A stretch of DNA of 64,000 nucleotides, taken from positions 434,001 through 498,000 of the forward strand of contig JAOALD010000001.1 in NCBI GenBank assembly GCA_025153755.1, read 5' to 3'. The first letter of the stretch is position 1. Each line of letters begins with the position of its first letter. Origin of the DNA: SAR92 clade bacterium H921 (lineage in GTDB: Bacteria > Pseudomonadota > Gammaproteobacteria > Pseudomonadales > Porticoccaceae). Shown one piece after another: positions 9,156-18,411 of the stretch. The notes beneath the pieces were generated by a model. The model was not told the DNA's origin. It saw only the letters and a program-made list of their open reading frames with translations, and ran no database searches. The position numbers and the translations under genes are program-made.

Positions 9156-9183
9156 GGGCGGATTTGCTGGGGTAGAACGTCTT
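9156..9183 (+). promoter_or_regulatory. 28-bp promoter-like element upstream of ECF sigma gene
   Basis: Second copy of the element found before GH3 (23/28 identical), again containing CGGATT and AACGTCTT. It ends 88 bases before the sigma start codon, suggesting autoregulation of the sigma gene and co-control of GH3. Inference only. Confidence 0.45.
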
Positions 9184-9271
9184 AGAAAGGTAGCTAGAGT
9201 TCATCCTATTCGGCAGTCCTTGGATTAATCTGTTTTTATGTGCACATACCTATTGTTAGCGAAAAATTTTT

Positions 9272-9802
9272 ATGAAGCCTGAGAAGGAACGTCTTGAAAT
9301 TCATGATGTCTATATCCGTCATCGCACGGAGCTCTGTCGTTACGTCATGAATAAAGTTAATGTAAGCAATGACGAAGCTCAGGATATAGTGCAGGCGGCC
9401 TTTGTCCGTGTGATTGAAATGGACTTTAGCGAGATAAAAAACCCAAGAGCACTGTTATACAAAACTAGTTATAACATTGCCATTGACCAAAAAAGACACA
9501 GTGGCGTGCGCCAGAGACATATTCAGGCGGTGGTTGATACGGACGCGAAGGTGGTGGAAGAGCTAAGTCCGGCTCGCATACATGATGGCAATCGACAGCT
9601 GAGAATCGTGGTTGAAGCACTTTGGGGTATGCCCAAAAAACGAAGAAAATTACTGCTCATGAATCGTTTTGATGGACTGAGTTATGCCGAGATTGCCCGC
9701 AGGGTAGATCTTTCAGAAACAGTGGTGCGAAAGCATGTTACAAAAGCGCTGATAGATTGCCAGAAAGCGCTGCAAGCCCAGGTGGGTAAGAATCCAAAAT
9801 GA
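9272..9802 (+). CDS. ECF-type RNA polymerase sigma factor (FecI-like)
   Basis: A 176-residue sigma-70 family protein with region 2 at ~15-85 (DEAQDIVQAAFVRVIEM, then NPRALLYKTSYNIAIDQKR) and a region 4 helix-turn-helix at ~115-165 (GLSYAEIARRVDLSETVVRKHV). Length and composition fit FecI-like ECF factors, which in marine gammaproteobacteria pair with FecR and a TonB receptor to induce uptake genes when substrate is bound. The stop overlaps the FecR start by four bases (ATGA at 9799), so the two are translationally coupled. The likely targets are the neighbouring GH3, transporter and TonB receptor genes. Confidence 0.93.
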   Translation: MKPEKERLEIHDVYIRHRTELCRYVMNKVNVSNDEAQDIVQAAFVRVIEMDFSEIKNPRALLYKTSYNIAIDQKRHSGVRQRHIQAVVDTDAKVVEELSPARIHDGNRQLRIVVEALWGMPKKRRKLLLMNRFDGLSYAEIARRVDLSETVVRKHVTKALIDCQKALQAQVGKNPK

Positions 9803-10839
9803 GTGACAAGTATATGCAGTTATCAGATCAGATTAATCAGCAGGCGGCAGAGTGGTTTACCCTCATGCAGTCTGTGGATGTCTCTGCCAGTGACCGTAAG
9901 GCTCTGCAAGCCTGGTTGGCCGAGCATGCTGATCATCGGGAAGCATTTAAGCAAATCGAACTACTATGGCAGGGTCTGGGTGATTTAGTGGGCACTGCTG
10001 AGGGCCATGCTCTTCTCCAATCGGTGGAGTCTGAGTCAATTTTGGCTCGGTTGCAGTCGCTGTTTATGACGCCTCTTGTCATGTTCAAAAATATTGTCTC
10101 TGTGCCGCGCTATGCCATGACACTTGTTGCAGTTATCTGTGTGGCAGTTGGATCGCTAATGTTGCCTGTGGCGGATGCGCCGGTCACGGCCTATTACAGC
10201 ACCGAGCGCGGCGAAATAGAAAGCATTGTTTTGGCAGACAACACAGAGATTACTCTAGGTGCCAAATCGGCCATTAGAACCCACACTTCAGACTCCGAGC
10301 GTTCGGTTGAATTGCTCAGTGGTGAAGCCTTCTTTGATGTCGCCAAAGACCGGGAAAAGCCCTTTTTTGTTACGGTTAATGATGTTGTGGTCGAAGTGGT
10401 GGGCACGCAGTTCAATGTTCAAAAAATACGTGATTCGGTAAACGTGTCTGTTTTAGAAGGCATAGTGAATGTCTTTACCCAGGGCAGCAATCACCGCCAG
10501 CTTAAATCTCCTCCTGATGTCATGCTCACTGCCGGGAAAAAAGTCGTCAAAGACAATGACCGCGCCTTCGAGTCTGTGACCGATGTGCGGAGTTCCGATC
10601 TCGGCGCCTGGCGGCTCGGTCGATTAATTTATAGAGATATCTCGCTGGCAGATATAGTTGCAGATACGCAACGCTACTTTGACGGCAAAATAGTATTGCA
10701 GTCCAATGATCTTTCTGACGTAAAGGTCACTATGACATTGCGCACTGACCAAGTGGGTCAGCTGCCGGAAATGTTAGCGCAAACCCTGCCGCTGAAAGTC
10801 CATGTTATCTCCGACGATCTCATCCTACTGAGAAAATAG
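9799..10839 (+). CDS. FecR family anti-sigma regulator
   Basis: A 346-residue inner-membrane regulator. Residues 1-75 form the cytoplasmic anti-sigma domain (AAEWFTLMQS..., LQAWLAEHADHREAFKQIELLW). A single membrane segment lies at ~105-125 (MTLVAVICVAVGSLMLPV). The periplasmic FecR domain follows (ERGEIESIVLADNTEITLG, VELLSGEAFFDVAKD, VVGTQFNVQ, VSVLEGIVNV). The C-terminal ~70 residues resemble an STN-like fold (LGRLIYRDISLADIVAD...). It is expected to receive the signal from the STN domain of the TonB receptor at 12612 and control the sigma factor encoded just upstream. Confidence 0.92.
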   Translation: MSDKYMQLSDQINQQAAEWFTLMQSVDVSASDRKALQAWLAEHADHREAFKQIELLWQGLGDLVGTAEGHALLQSVESESILARLQSLFMTPLVMFKNIVSVPRYAMTLVAVICVAVGSLMLPVADAPVTAYYSTERGEIESIVLADNTEITLGAKSAIRTHTSDSERSVELLSGEAFFDVAKDREKPFFVTVNDVVVEVVGTQFNVQKIRDSVNVSVLEGIVNVFTQGSNHRQLKSPPDVMLTAGKKVVKDNDRAFESVTDVRSSDLGAWRLGRLIYRDISLADIVADTQRYFDGKIVLQSNDLSDVKVTMTLRTDQVGQLPEMLAQTLPLKVHVISDDLILLRK

Positions 10840-10861
10840 CCGACGTCTTAAGTTATTACAG

Positions 10862-10895
10862 AAAGCCTGTCAGATCAGGAGATAGGCTTTTTTTT
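10862..10895 (+). terminator. Rho-independent terminator after sigma/FecR
   Basis: AAAGCCT ... AGGCTTT stem followed by an eight-base T-run, 22 bases after the FecR stop. Two further GGCTTT/GACAGGC copies follow to ~10950, suggesting small local duplications of the terminator. Confidence 0.7.
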
Positions 10896-11006
10896 AAAGG
10901 CTCTCTTTTAAAGGCTTTTTTTTGACAGGCCTTGTTTGACAGGCTTTATCGCATCTACCCAGACTAACCAAAATAATGACAATTAATAATAAAAATAGAG
11001 GGAACC

Positions 11007-12440
11007 ATGACTATCGCCACTAACTCAAGCACTAAAAAACTCAGTATCTTACAGATGACCATTGTCGCGGCATTGGGCGGTTTATTGTTTGGCTATGACA
11101 CTGGTGTGATTGCCGGCAGTCAGATGTATTTCACCGAATATTTTAACCTTTCTGCTGCGGAGCAGGGCTGGGCAGTCAGTAGTGCGCTCTATGGTTGTCT
11201 GGTGGGTGCGCTGCTCGGCGGCTATCTCACTAAGCGTATTAGCAGAAAGTATACGCTGATCCTCGCGGCGGCCCTGTTTGCTATTTCGGCTTGGGGTTCA
11301 GGTATGGCAACCACCCTCGATGCGCTGGCGTTTTACCGTATTGTTGGTGGTCTTGCAGTGGGTATGGCCTCGCTGGCCGCGCCTATGTATATTGCTGAAA
11401 TTGCGCCACCTGCATACCGTGGTCGCATGGTTTCTTACTATCAGCTGGCGGTGGTTATTGGTTTCTTCGTGGTTTTTCTCGCGACCTATTTTATCGGTGG
11501 TGGCGATACTCAGAACATGACCCCAGAGGCGCTTGAGCAGCTTCACGAGCACAATGTAAACCAGGGCTGGCGAGTTATGCTTTGGTCTGAACTATTGCCA
11601 GCACTGGCTTTCTTGGCGCTGCTGTTCACGGTTCCCCACAGTCCCCGTTGGTTAATCTTAAAGGGCCGCACTGAAGAGGCTAAGTCTGTACTGGCTCGGA
11701 TTACGTCCAGCGCCGATGAAGCTGCTTCAGAGTTTGCTGATATAGAGGCCTCCCTGGCCAATAGCTCAACCCCCAACATGGCAATGCTGTTTGGCAAAGG
11801 CATCGGTTTTGCTCTCTTTCTCGGGGTTATGCTGTCGATATTCCAGCAGGTCACCGGTATTAATGCGATTCTCTATTACGGTGCGGAAATCTTTAGTAAC
11901 GCTCTCGGCTATGGGCCAGAAGATGCCCTTAAACAGCAGTTGTGGCTGGGTGCGGTCAATCTGATCTTTACCTTTGTGGCCATCTATAAGGTAGATAGTT
12001 GGGGGCGCAAGCCGCTGTTTATCGGCGGCAGTATTGGTATGTTTGCTGGCTTAACTGTGCTCGGCCTGACTATTTATACTCAGCAGGTGGGCGTTGTCTC
12101 GCTGATTGCTGTGCTGGTATTTATCGCCTCATTTGCCATGTCTATGGGACCTGTAGTCTGGGTAATGTTGTCTGAGATGTTCCCAAATAATGTGCGCAGT
12201 GTGGCTATGTCTATAGCTGTAGCGGCGCAGTGGTTATTTAATGCTCTGGTGGCCAATAGTTTCCCTCTGGTGAACCAAAGTGCCTTAAATCAGGAAGGTT
12301 TTAACGGCGCGTTGCCGTACTTTATCTTCGCCTCTTTCTGTGTGGTTGCGATGCTGTTTGTCTGGAAGCTGGTGCCTGAGACAAAGGGAAAGACATTGGA
12401 AGAAATGGAAGCGCTCTGGTCGGGAGAGGGCCGCGCTTAG
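11007..12440 (+). CDS. MFS sugar porter (sugar:H+ symporter family)
   Basis: A 477-residue, 12-TM protein of the sugar-porter subfamily (XylE/GalP/AraE type). Signatures: GGLLFGYDTGVIAGS in TM1, GRMVSYYQLAVVIGF after TM4, PHSPRWL before the central loop, QQVTGINAILYYG in TM7 and the C-terminal PETKGKTLEEME. The likely role is import of glucose or a similar hexose released by the GH3 enzyme into the periplasm. Ribosome-binding site AGAGGGAA precedes ATG 11007. It sits between the sigma/FecR pair and the TonB receptor, consistent with one uptake locus. Confidence 0.93.
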   Translation: MTIATNSSTKKLSILQMTIVAALGGLLFGYDTGVIAGSQMYFTEYFNLSAAEQGWAVSSALYGCLVGALLGGYLTKRISRKYTLILAAALFAISAWGSGMATTLDALAFYRIVGGLAVGMASLAAPMYIAEIAPPAYRGRMVSYYQLAVVIGFFVVFLATYFIGGGDTQNMTPEALEQLHEHNVNQGWRVMLWSELLPALAFLALLFTVPHSPRWLILKGRTEEAKSVLARITSSADEAASEFADIEASLANSSTPNMAMLFGKGIGFALFLGVMLSIFQQVTGINAILYYGAEIFSNALGYGPEDALKQQLWLGAVNLIFTFVAIYKVDSWGRKPLFIGGSIGMFAGLTVLGLTIYTQQVGVVSLIAVLVFIASFAMSMGPVVWVMLSEMFPNNVRSVAMSIAVAAQWLFNALVANSFPLVNQSALNQEGFNGALPYFIFASFCVVAMLFVWKLVPETKGKTLEEMEALWSGEGRA

Positions 12441-12611
12441 GGCGGTCTTGGCAATGCCTGGAGACGCCAAGGAGAGGGTGACAAAATATTGATTATTATG
12501 TGTATTCCTATAAGCTCTGTTTTGGGGGGGCTCTATAGGGAAAGCCTAGAAAAGGCTGTATAGAGACAGTGCGTTAAAAATAGAGCGTGGATTACCGCGC
12601 CATTGATTTTA

Positions 12612-15545
12612 ATGATGAATAAATCGAATAAGAAGTGGGGGAGGGGTCTGCCAACGGCTGTGGTCTTAGCCGCGACTTCTTTCGCTCTCAATTTTGGATT
12701 TATGCCTCAGGCCATAGCTGACGCTAATGCCGGGGCTGGCTCTGAAAAGGCCGTTGGACCTCCTGTTACAAGAGCTGCTACAAGAGCTGCTACAAAAGCT
12801 ACAACAAAAGCTACTACAAAAGCCTCTAAAAAAGTAGCCGAAACCAAGTCCCAATCTGATCAGTCTACTGTTGCCTTCGATATTCCTTCCCAGCCCCTTG
12901 AATCGGGGTTAGTGGCGTTTTCTCAGCAGGCGGATATCAATATTATTGGTGTCACTGCTATCTTGCGAGAGCATCAGATCGCTGTTCTCAAAGGTAATTT
13001 AACCAAGGCTGAAGCCTTGGATAGATTGCTGCAGGGCACTGGATTAAGCTATGAAATGGTCAATGACACCGCGATATCGATCTTTGTTAAAGCCCCGGTC
13101 CCTGAGGTCCCTGATGAGCTGCCTCAGCTACAAGAAATTATTATCACTGCTACTGGCCGTGCCACGGACCTGCAAAAAACGCCTATCGCGGTTTCCGCAT
13201 TTGATCAGACTAGCTTAGACTTTGCCAGTGCGAATGATTTGCGCGCCCTGTCTTATTTGGTGCCAGGTCTGGAGATGACCAATACAGCACCACAGGCGGC
13301 GACACTGGTGCAATTGCGCGGAGTGGGTAGCACCAATATCACTGAAATCGCCGATGGGCCTGTGTCGATCCATGTGGACGGCATCTACTCTCCCAGATCC
13401 CAGGCGGCAATGTCACTACTCTATGATGTGGATCGCATTGAGGTTTTGAGAGGTCCTCAGGGCACTTTGCGCGGTCGCAATTCATCCTCTGGCAGTATTA
13501 ATATCTATAACCGGCAGCCATTGCTGGATGTAATGGAGGGCAAGTTATCGGTTGGCCTAGGTAACTATGATCGCCGTGAATATCGCGGTGCCTTAAATCT
13601 ACCTGTGAGTGATACCTTTAGTTTACGTTTTGCTGGCGCCACTCTGCGCCATGATGCCTATACCGATCTGCTGGATAATTATCTAGGATTTGGGCCTGAC
13701 TACCCGGCAACTAACGATGAGCTGACAGCCTTTGATCAGGCCGTGGACTATGGCCAGTCAGCTCCGGAAATGGCCGACAAGCAAAGCTGGAGACTTTCTG
13801 GGCTGTGGCAACCAACGGAGCAATTCAGTGCCTTTACCAGTCTAGAGCGCTATCGAGATCAGGGCACCGGTCTTGCACAGCTGGCCCCGGATCTGATGGC
13901 CAAGGGGGTTCGAGCCGTGGTGTCTGACAGTCCCACTTTTCTCGATTTGACCAATACGGCCCTGCGCACAAAATTGGACTACAAGGCCTCTGACTTCACC
14001 CTGAGCTATCTCTACGGGACGTCGCAGATGCGTCGCCAGCAGATTGTCGATGCCGACAATGGCCGGAGCAGCAGTTTTGAGCAGCAGCGTACCCATAGCT
14101 CAAACTTTAAGTTCTCCTCCCACGAATTACAGTTGATGAATGATGATACTGAGCGCCTGAGATGGTTGGTGGGTGCGTTTTTTTCCCGCGAGAAAAATGA
14201 AATTGTATTTGCTGTGGATCAGCAGAATGCCGGTGGCGAAAGAAATGCCAACGGCGCCACGAGCTGGATCAGTGATTTTGATGGCGCCGCGGTTTCCTAC
14301 GCTATTCAGCCCGATCGGCGGGTCGAGTCAATGGGTATATTCTCGCAAGCAACCTATGACCTGGATCGCTTGAGCAGTTTAACTGTGGGGGCCAGATATA
14401 CTAAAGACAGCAAATCTGATCATGGCGGTCGCGCCATAAATTGCCGAGTGACCTCGCTGCTGGGCTCTTACGCCGGGCCAGATTCTATTGGTCCAGGAGC
14501 GCCGGCACCAGAGGATATCTATGCAGATGCCGCTACCCAGCAGGCGATTAACGCCGGCACCTATCATGATAATGGCACCAGTGAGGGTATTGGTGATGAG
14601 CCCTGCTGGATACGTCAGGTCAATGATCTGTCGATCACCTGGGAAAATGTCAGCGGACTGATTCGTTATGATTACAGACCCTCAGATGATCTGATGTATT
14701 TTGCGACGGTTTCCAGCGGATTTAAATCCGGTCATATTCAGGATGCAGGCAACAGAGTTGCACCAGAGACTGTGACTAATTTTGACTTGGGCTTTAAAGC
14801 GCAATATTTAGATGACAGTCTGCGCTTTAACGGAGCCCTGTTCCGCGCAAATTACCACAATTTGCAGTTTTCTAATGAAGACCGCCTAGATATTAACTCT
14901 GATGGTGTCGCCGACACTGGTGGCAGTACCGTGGTGCGCAATGCCTCTTCGGCAACTATTCAGGGCTTAGAGTTAGAGTTCGATTGGGCGCTGACGGATT
15001 TTGACAGGTTGCAGTTAACCGCGGCCTTTACCGATGCCCATTTTGGTCAGTTTGAAATCCCCGACACCCTGTTTGGCAATCTCTTTAATCCCTACGTGTC
15101 GAATCACTCTGTGTCCCCAGAGGATCCCGTTGTGCTGTCTGGCAATAGCCCACCCAGAGTACCTGACTGGAAAGTGACGCTCTCTTACAGCCATGACTTT
15201 ATCTTTAATCTAGGGCTTTTGACTCCTCGCATAGTGCTTAAAGCCTCAGACAGTTATTTTCTCGACATTTATAATCGTGACCAACTAGGCCCAGGAGTTT
15301 TTGACAGCCTGCCCAATGGTGGCAATGATCTGGGGGTTCAGAAATCCTACAACCTGTTTGATTTAAGCCTAATCTATCAACCCAATTCAAAGAATTGGAC
15401 CCTCGGTGCTTATATTCACAACGCCACAGATGAAAATGTAAAAGTCGATTCAGGTAACGCCATGACCTCAGCAGGTCTAGTTGCGACCTATATGGAGCCG
15501 CGCACTTACCAGATAAAGTTCAACTACTTATTTAATGAAATCTAA
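12612..15545 (+). CDS. TonB-dependent receptor with N-terminal STN signalling domain
   Basis: A 977-residue outer-membrane receptor. It has a signal peptide (KKWGRGLPTAVV...IADA), then an Ala/Thr/Lys-rich linker from a 12-bp tandem repeat, an STN domain at ~85-145 (VAFDIPSQPLESGLVAFS), a TonB-box-like LQEIIITATGR at ~170, a plug domain (LRGVGSTNI, RIEVLRGPQGTLRGRNSSSG) and a 22-strand-type barrel. The STN domain marks it as a transducer signalling to FecR/ECF sigma, as encoded at 9272-10839. The start is placed at ATG 12612; a TTG at 12603 is less likely. The protein ends NYLFNEI rather than in an aromatic residue because the next gene overlaps by 11 bases. Substrate is probably a glucan oligosaccharide, from context. 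Confidence 0.93.
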   Translation: MMNKSNKKWGRGLPTAVVLAATSFALNFGFMPQAIADANAGAGSEKAVGPPVTRAATRAATKATTKATTKASKKVAETKSQSDQSTVAFDIPSQPLESGLVAFSQQADINIIGVTAILREHQIAVLKGNLTKAEALDRLLQGTGLSYEMVNDTAISIFVKAPVPEVPDELPQLQEIIITATGRATDLQKTPIAVSAFDQTSLDFASANDLRALSYLVPGLEMTNTAPQAATLVQLRGVGSTNITEIADGPVSIHVDGIYSPRSQAAMSLLYDVDRIEVLRGPQGTLRGRNSSSGSINIYNRQPLLDVMEGKLSVGLGNYDRREYRGALNLPVSDTFSLRFAGATLRHDAYTDLLDNYLGFGPDYPATNDELTAFDQAVDYGQSAPEMADKQSWRLSGLWQPTEQFSAFTSLERYRDQGTGLAQLAPDLMAKGVRAVVSDSPTFLDLTNTALRTKLDYKASDFTLSYLYGTSQMRRQQIVDADNGRSSSFEQQRTHSSNFKFSSHELQLMNDDTERLRWLVGAFFSREKNEIVFAVDQQNAGGERNANGATSWISDFDGAAVSYAIQPDRRVESMGIFSQATYDLDRLSSLTVGARYTKDSKSDHGGRAINCRVTSLLGSYAGPDSIGPGAPAPEDIYADAATQQAINAGTYHDNGTSEGIGDEPCWIRQVNDLSITWENVSGLIRYDYRPSDDLMYFATVSSGFKSGHIQDAGNRVAPETVTNFDLGFKAQYLDDSLRFNGALFRANYHNLQFSNEDRLDINSDGVADTGGSTVVRNASSATIQGLELEFDWALTDFDRLQLTAAFTDAHFGQFEIPDTLFGNLFNPYVSNHSVSPEDPVVLSGNSPPRVPDWKVTLSYSHDFIFNLGLLTPRIVLKASDSYFLDIYNRDQLGPGVFDSLPNGGNDLGVQKSYNLFDLSLIYQPNSKNWTLGAYIHNATDENVKVDSGNAMTSAGLVATYMEPRTYQIKFNYLFNEI
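12768..12827 (+). repeat. 12-bp in-frame tandem repeat (five units)
   Basis: Units of ACAAGAGCTGCT/ACAAAAGCTACA type, encoding TRAA/TKAT/TKAS, form a low-complexity cationic linker between the signal peptide and STN domain of the TonB receptor. Copy number could vary by slippage. Confidence 0.85.
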
Positions 15546-16380
15546 AACGGTTGCCATGGTTTTGGCTGGTGTCACCGGCCTCTCTTGCCTGGGGCTTCTG
15601 ATCTTTTCCTGGATGCTCTCGTCGAATATATTGCATCCCTCTTATGCCTGCAATGAAGACCACTTTATATACTGTGGCAATCCTTCCCAGCTAGATCTCG
15701 CTTTTGAGGATATCGCTTTTCAGTCGGATGACGGTCACCATTTGAGTGGTTGGTATATGCCAACTGACGCGTCTGACAAAGCAGTTATTTTTGTCCATGG
15801 TCATGGTGCAGACAGGCATGAAGGTATGCGCTGGTTTAAGGCCGTTAACCAAGCAGGCTTTAATATACTGGTGTTTGATTTAAGGAACAGCGGCAAGAGC
15901 GCTAAGTCCTTTTCAACCATGGGCTATTTTGAACAGAACGACGTTAAGGCAGCGGTGGATTTTTTACAGCGGCAAAAACAGATTCAACGTATTGGTATCT
16001 TTGGCACATCAATGGGTGCCGCGACGTCGATCATGGCGATGGTTGATGATCAGCGTATAGCCGCCGGGGTGTTCGAAGCCGGGTGGGCTAATCTAGACCA
16101 ACTATACGGTGAGATTATTGAGCAAAATTTGGGATTGCCGAGTTTTCCACTGGCGCCGTTAATTGCATGGTTGTTGGAACAGCGCACTGGGATGGATATG
16201 GCAGCAGTGAATCCCGAAAGCATGCTCGGGGAGATTGCTCCCAGGCCAGTGTTTATTATTCACTGCACTGGGGATGACTTTATCGGCTTTGCTCATGGTG
16301 AGAAAAACTATGCTGCGGCAAATGAGCCTATTGGATATGGAAATTGGCAATCATATAAACAGGGATATCTGACATTTTAG
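15535..16380 (+). pseudogene. Membrane-anchored alpha/beta hydrolase, C-terminally truncated
   Basis: A 281-residue member of the alpha/beta hydrolase (serine aminopeptidase/DUF1100-like) family with an N-terminal membrane anchor (residues 5-30). It has oxyanion motif FVHGHGADRHEG, nucleophile elbow GTSMGA and the acid in HCTGDDF. Up to AANEP it aligns without gaps to its intact paralogue at 59616 (roughly two thirds identical by eye). There the paralogue continues with QTHARAW (catalytic His) and a DPDYIEKRV helix, whereas this copy ends in 17 unrelated residues. The catalytic histidine is therefore missing and the protein is probably inactive. The start overlaps the TonB receptor end by 11 bases. 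It may still be translated. Confidence 0.75.
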
Positions 16381-16440
16381 GTTTCTCTCTTGCTTTAAAT
16401 AATAAGGTTGAACAATGAGTTTGAGTACTCAGATTAAGAC
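16381..16440 (+). other. Junction with possible remnant of a gene start
   Basis: After the truncated hydrolase there is AATAAGGTTGAACA followed by a 9-codon frame MSLSTQIKT ending in TAG at 16444. It has a plausible ribosome-binding site but no body, as though an original downstream gene was cut here when the leftward dehalogenase block joined. Weak evidence. Confidence 0.25.
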
Positions 16441-17319
16441 TTAGATGGTCTCGAGCCAGCCGGCAACAGCCTGACCAATCTCAACCGGTGAATCTTCCTG
16501 AATAAAGTGCAGGCCTTTAACTGTGACTTCCTGCTGGTTCGGCCAACTACGGCAAAACTCCCGCTGCCTACCGATCAAAATAGAACCCGGCTCAGCGTTG
16601 ACAAATAACTTGGGTAACTCTGAACCGGCCATAAACGCCCCATATTGTTCCACCAGGGAAACCACCTCAGGAGGCTCTCCCTCAATAGGAATCTGGCGGG
16701 GCCAGTTGAGTGTCGGCTGACGATCATCCGGAGAAGCAAAGGGTGCACGATAGGCTTCCATTTCTGTGTCAGTCAGATCCCTGATAATAGAGGTGGGTAC
16801 AACGGCTTCGATAAACATATTGCGGTTGAGGATAAGGTCTTCGCCCTTTTCTGAGCGGAAACCTTTGAAGATACCTCTGGCACCCTCGGGCCAATCGTCC
16901 CAGCTCACCGGGGCGACAATTCCCTCCATATAGGCCACACCTTTAACCGCTGTGCTGTTGCGCATTGCCCACATAAAACCCAGAGCACTACCCCAGTCGT
17001 GGATCACCAAGGTGACATTGGCGTTGATATCTAAGCGATGCAATAGCCCGCTCAGGTAGTCGTATGCCACCTCAAGCGTGTAGCGTTCTGGACCCATAGA
17101 TGCTGGTAGTTTGTCTGAGTCACCATGGCCAATCAGATCGGGGATGATCACACGGCCAGAGGCAAGTAGCTCTGGGGCAACGTTGCGCCACAGAAATGAA
17201 GACATAGGGTTGCCGTGGAGTAGGACAATAGGATTGCCGCTGCCTTCATCGACGTAAGCGATTTTTCTGCCGTTAACGTCTAAAAACTTTTTATCGTAGG
17301 GCATGGTTTCAGACATCAT
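16441..17319 (-). CDS. Haloalkane dehalogenase (HLD-II type, DhaA/LinB-like)
   Basis: A 292-residue alpha/beta hydrolase with the full haloalkane-dehalogenase active site of subfamily II: nucleophile D108 in VIHDWGSALG, halide-binding W109 next to it and N37 in LLHGNPMSSFLWRN, catalytic acid E132 in YMEGIVAP, and H271 in GLHFIQED. The equivalents in DhaA are D106, W107, N41, E130 and H272. It should hydrolyse a carbon-halogen bond of haloalkanes to an alcohol and halide in the cytoplasm. Ribosome-binding site AAGGAG precedes the ATG. It lies downstream of the DJ-1-like gene on the same strand. A dehalogenase in a genome with two halogenase paralogues ~11 kb away is suggestive but not proof of a link. 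Confidence 0.92.
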   Translation of the reverse strand: MMSETMPYDKKFLDVNGRKIAYVDEGSGNPIVLLHGNPMSSFLWRNVAPELLASGRVIIPDLIGHGDSDKLPASMGPERYTLEVAYDYLSGLLHRLDINANVTLVIHDWGSALGFMWAMRNSTAVKGVAYMEGIVAPVSWDDWPEGARGIFKGFRSEKGEDLILNRNMFIEAVVPTSIIRDLTDTEMEAYRAPFASPDDRQPTLNWPRQIPIEGEPPEVVSLVEQYGAFMAGSELPKLFVNAEPGSILIGRQREFCRSWPNQQEVTVKGLHFIQEDSPVEIGQAVAGWLETI

Positions 17320-17423
17320 TTTGAACTCCTTCTTGTAATCAGGCGGTAAGACCGATCATGGCCAGGCTGTTATTGATCGCTTTGCTTGCTAGCAGATTGG
17401 GACGCGATTGATAGTAATGCAGC

Positions 17424-18290
17424 CTATTTCGTGGACTTGCTGGCCACCAACTCCAGCATTCTATGCGCGGTTTCTCGGCCGGAATTCTGATTCTGCCCCG
17501 TGACAAAACGTTCTTCATCGTCAACCACAACGAGGGTCGCAAGGAAGTCCATGAACCTGGTGTTGCTTTCAAAAATAACACCGGCTTTTCGCAACTCTGT
17601 CTCTGGGTGCTGGGGAGTAATTTCTATTATGCCCAGCTCCTTAATCTGTTTGTCAGTTACACCGGTCATACGCCGACCGGCGATCAATGACTTACCGTCA
17701 CGGTCTTTTGCATTGATGAGGCCCAATACACCGTGGCAAACGCCACCAATAACCGGTTCGTTGCTGGCGTAGTAAGCTTCACTAACCTTCTCGGCCAATA
17801 CTGGTGAATAGCCGAGGTCGTAGGCAGCTCCAAAGCCCCCGGCCATAAAGATGATGTCGTATTGGGTAAAATCAACGTCAGCAACGCCCATTGAATTTTC
17901 GACCTTGGCTAGAAATGTAGGGTCGGCCAGGAAGCGGTCGTCTTCCGGTGTTTTTAACACGCGGTTTATGCTCTGGGGGTCGACGGGGATTTTTCCACCT
18001 TTGACGCTGGCGAGGTCAACCTGCATACCGGCATCGAGGAATCTATAGTAAGGATGGGTCATCTCTGAAGCCATCACACCTGTGGCATCCCCAGTGGTCT
18101 CGCCGGGAGCAGACAAAACGGCCTGGTTGGTCGCAATAATCAGCGCGCGTTTACCGGCGGGTAGTTGCACAGCTTCGCCGTTATATTCGGGGTGTAAACC
18201 CGCCTTGTGCACGATCGTTGGCAGCGCCAGCACTAATAAGGCGACTCCGAGGGCTATACCGCCTACAATTTTGATCAATTTCGCTTTCAT
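17424..18290 (-). CDS. DJ-1/PfpI (type 1 glutamine amidotransferase-like) family protein, membrane-anchored
   Basis: A 288-residue DJ-1/PfpI/Hsp31-like protein with nucleophile-elbow cysteine C185-H186 in GGVCHGVLGL. An upstream strand YDIIFMAGGFGAAYDL supplies the conserved acidic/loop region. Residues 1-27 form an N-terminal hydrophobic segment (IVGGIALGVALLVLALP), so it is probably anchored in or exported across the inner membrane, unusual for the superfamily. Relatives act as glyoxalases, proteases or chaperones; the function here is not known. Ribosome-binding site AGGAG precedes the ATG. It is first in a two-gene leftward unit with the dehalogenase and divergent from the LysR gene. Confidence 0.85.
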   Translation of the reverse strand: MKAKLIKIVGGIALGVALLVLALPTIVHKAGLHPEYNGEAVQLPAGKRALIIATNQAVLSAPGETTGDATGVMASEMTHPYYRFLDAGMQVDLASVKGGKIPVDPQSINRVLKTPEDDRFLADPTFLAKVENSMGVADVDFTQYDIIFMAGGFGAAYDLGYSPVLAEKVSEAYYASNEPVIGGVCHGVLGLINAKDRDGKSLIAGRRMTGVTDKQIKELGIIEITPQHPETELRKAGVIFESNTRFMDFLATLVVVDDEERFVTGQNQNSGRETAHRMLELVASKSTK

Positions 18291-18384
18291 GTCGCACTCC
18301 TGTTCAGGTTAGATGGATTGGTTTAATGCAATGACCGTGAGGTAGTCTATCCCCTATTAGCTTGCGCGTAAATTATCGAAAAAT

Positions 18385-18410
18385 GCACAACCATTGTGCT
18401 ATTGTGCACA
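18385..18410. promoter_or_regulatory. Likely LysR operator (GCACAA repeats)
   Basis: GCACAA-3nt-TTGTGC (18385-18399) is immediately followed by TTGTGCACA (18402-18410), ending next to the LysR start codon. The placement between divergent LysR and DJ-1/dehalogenase genes, and the dyad form, fit a LysR-type autoregulatory site. Confidence 0.6.
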
Positions 18411-18411
18411 C

